This document shows positions 62,680 through 64,000 of a DNA stretch of 64,000 bases, piece after piece; position 1 is the first letter of the stretch, and each line of letters starts with the position of its first letter. The notes below the pieces were generated by a model. The model searched no databases. It saw only the letters and a program-made list of their open reading frames with translations, and was not told the origin of the DNA. Source of the DNA: JALYUA01 sp039933215 (GTDB lineage Bacteria > Acidobacteriota > Thermoanaerobaculia > UBA5066 > Gp7-AA6); the NCBI GenBank assembly GCA_039933215.1, contig JBDTOO010000012.1:8794-72793 (forward strand), read 5' to 3'. The translations under genes and the position numbers were made by a program.

Positions 62680-63889
62680 AGTCGTCGCGGGACTGGCTCG
62701 ACTCCCACACCAGGTCGCGGATGCGGGACCAGGTCCTGTCCCACGACATCGTCGAGAGGAGATGGTCGGCGCGGGCGATCCGCTCCGCGGACGGTTCCGC
62801 GAGGCTGGCCTCGACCGCGGCGACGAAATCGTCCACCGTGTCGGCGATTCGCGCGAGCCCCAGCTGCCCGTAGGGCCGGACGACGTCTCGGATCGACGTC
62901 GAAACGACGGGCTTCCCCGCGGCGAGGTACTCGGGAGTCTTCGTCGGGCTGATGAACTTCGTGGAGTCGTTGCGCGCGAAGGGAAGAAGAGCGACGTCCC
63001 AGCCCGCGATATAGGAGGGGAGCTCCTCGTAGGACTTCTTGCCGAGCCGGTGGATGTTCGCCGCGGCGGGAAACGCGCCCGGATCGATCTTGCAAGTCGG
63101 TCCCAGGAAAATGAGCTGCCAGTCCGGCCGCGCCAGGGCAACGCCGCGAACGAGGTCGAGGTCCATCCGCTCGTCGATCACTCCGAAGAAACCAAGCCTC
63201 GGAGAGGGAATGACCTCCTGATCCGCCGGAGTCTTCGACGACCGTCGCGCCTTCGCGAAATGGGAGACGTCGACGCTGCTCGGGAACGCGTGGACGTTCG
63301 GGTGAAGATCCTGCTTCGCCTCGTAGAGGCTCTGGCCGCCGGTCAGCACGAGGTCGGCCCGGACCAACAGCTCGGCCTCTCGGTCCTTCAGGGCCCGCGG
63401 GGCTCCGGCGAAAGCGGCGAGCTCGTCCATGCAGTCGTAGACGATCGAGACGGGCTGCAGGTGCCGCGCGAACGCGAGGGCCATCGGGGTGTAGAACCAG
63501 AGGACGAAACGGCGGATCGCGTAGCGGCGGATCAAATCGTCCAGCAGCTCCTTCTGGATCCCCGCCTGCTCGTCGGGGGCGAGGCCTTCCGGAAGGCGGG
63601 GAACGACCACGTGGACGCCGTTCTCGCGCAGCGTCACCGACAGCGATGGTGGCCCGCTCGTCCACTCCGGTTCCTCGACGTAGAAGACTCGGGACTCGCG
63701 GGCGAACCGCGTCAGGAGGTGTTGAGGCCGCTGGAAGACGAAGTCCCATCGCAGATGAGAGAGGCAGACGATGTCCGGGCGCGGCGAGACGTCCTCGGAA
63801 CGTCGCGCGACCGCGCGGCGGGGACCGATCGAAGAAACGGCAGCCCGCGCCGTCTGGCGTCGCGGGGAGGGTTGAATTCGGTTTTCCAT
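62648..63889 (-). CDS. Family-1 glycosyltransferase
   Basis: A 413-residue protein starting at ATG 63889; ATG 63898 or 63913 in frame are alternatives. The N-terminal half has VCLSHLRWDFVFQRPQHLLT, FYVEEPEWTSGP and a YDCMDELAAF segment. The C-terminal half has the donor-binding GT-B layout: GFFGVIDERMDLDLVRGVAL, LIFLGPTCKIDPGAF, NIHRLGKKSYEELPSYIAGW and KFISPTKTPEYLAAGKPVVS (the E-x7-E-type nucleotide-sugar site of GT4-like enzymes). It would add a sugar to a polysaccharide or lipid; related genes are common in exopolysaccharide clusters. The 3' end overlaps the convergent nagB gene by 32 bases. The last 39 bases of the window hold nothing I can identify. Confidence 0.88.
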   Translation of the reverse strand: MENRIQPSPRRQTARAAVSSIGPRRAVARRSEDVSPRPDIVCLSHLRWDFVFQRPQHLLTRFARESRVFYVEEPEWTSGPPSLSVTLRENGVHVVVPRLPEGLAPDEQAGIQKELLDDLIRRYAIRRFVLWFYTPMALAFARHLQPVSIVYDCMDELAAFAGAPRALKDREAELLVRADLVLTGGQSLYEAKQDLHPNVHAFPSSVDVSHFAKARRSSKTPADQEVIPSPRLGFFGVIDERMDLDLVRGVALARPDWQLIFLGPTCKIDPGAFPAAANIHRLGKKSYEELPSYIAGWDVALLPFARNDSTKFISPTKTPEYLAAGKPVVSTSIRDVVRPYGQLGLARIADTVDDFVAAVEASLAEPSAERIARADHLLSTMSWDRTWSRIRDLVWESSQSRDDFTAESGALAG

Positions 63890-64000
63890 GGACGGCCTCA
63901 TTTCAAGAAGCATGCCGGTCGTCGCCCTTGGGATCGCTGCGCGATCGTCGGGCTCCCGCATCGCGAACCTCCTCCGCGCGGAATCGCGCGGAGACTATTC

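Overview
The window is GC-rich, densely packed chromosomal DNA from a Gram-negative bacterium. It most resembles a soil Acidobacteriota of the Thermoanaerobaculia/Holophagae kind. This rests on a TonB-dependent receptor with an N-terminal carboxypeptidase-regulatory-like domain, many secreted M20/M28/M49/PIG-L hydrolases, long same-strand runs with ATGA/GTGA overlaps, IPTL-CTERM proteins and Thr/Pro-rich tails. The assignment is inference from gene content. No rRNA, tRNA, CRISPR array or phage was seen. The left end cuts an EamA permease gene.

Layout. 1-2.2 kb: an overlapping run of EamA permease, DinB, YfiT-like and cyclase-family genes. 2.3-8.2 kb: a secreted PQQ-type sugar dehydrogenase, a GT39-like membrane glycosyltransferase, a complete REP-associated (RAYT) transposable element with 25-bp inverted ends, and a secreted TPR protein. 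8.3-12.4 kb: an iron/thiamine-type ABC transporter (fused permease plus ATPase, no binding protein beside it) divergent from an ArsB-like permease. 12.5-25.7 kb: an envelope/surface region with a PxKF-like secreted protein, UPF0182, a UPF0104-type membrane protein, two tandem beta-helix lipoproteins, and two tandem ~820-aa IPTL-CTERM proteins duplicated with their leaders and terminators. 25.8-38.8 kb: an orphan solute-binding protein, a large PIG-L deacetylase, a basic histone-H1-like protein, an M49 peptidase, the ergothioneine genes egtB-egtD, and a three-gene exported peptidase operon (M28, PA-M28, Tat-exported LD-carboxypeptidase). 38.9-43.5 kb: an Oar-like TonB receptor, divergent from a GntR-slipin operon that looks leaderless.

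43.6-50.4 kb and 58.8-62.7 kb look like two halves of an amino-sugar/peptidoglycan salvage system. The first carries a lipoprotein NagZ-type GH3, a sodium:solute symporter, a single-chain fusion of an AmiE-like serine hydrolase with a NamZ (DUF1343) exo-muramidase, and an AraC regulator. The second carries an AmpG-like permease, a BadF-type GlcNAc/MurNAc kinase, a ChbG/YdjC deacetylase and a NagB-like deaminase, preceded by a 30-bp near-perfect palindrome that may be an operator. Between them lie a Vgb-like beta-propeller protein, an FNT channel, arginine decarboxylase (speA), MscS-CsbD and two secreted M20 amidohydrolases. The window ends in a convergent family-1 glycosyltransferase.

Small-scale structure: degenerate heptanucleotide tandem repeats, often in inverted pairs, sit at gene 3' ends at four places. 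Stretches between genes that are not listed are short and showed nothing I could support.
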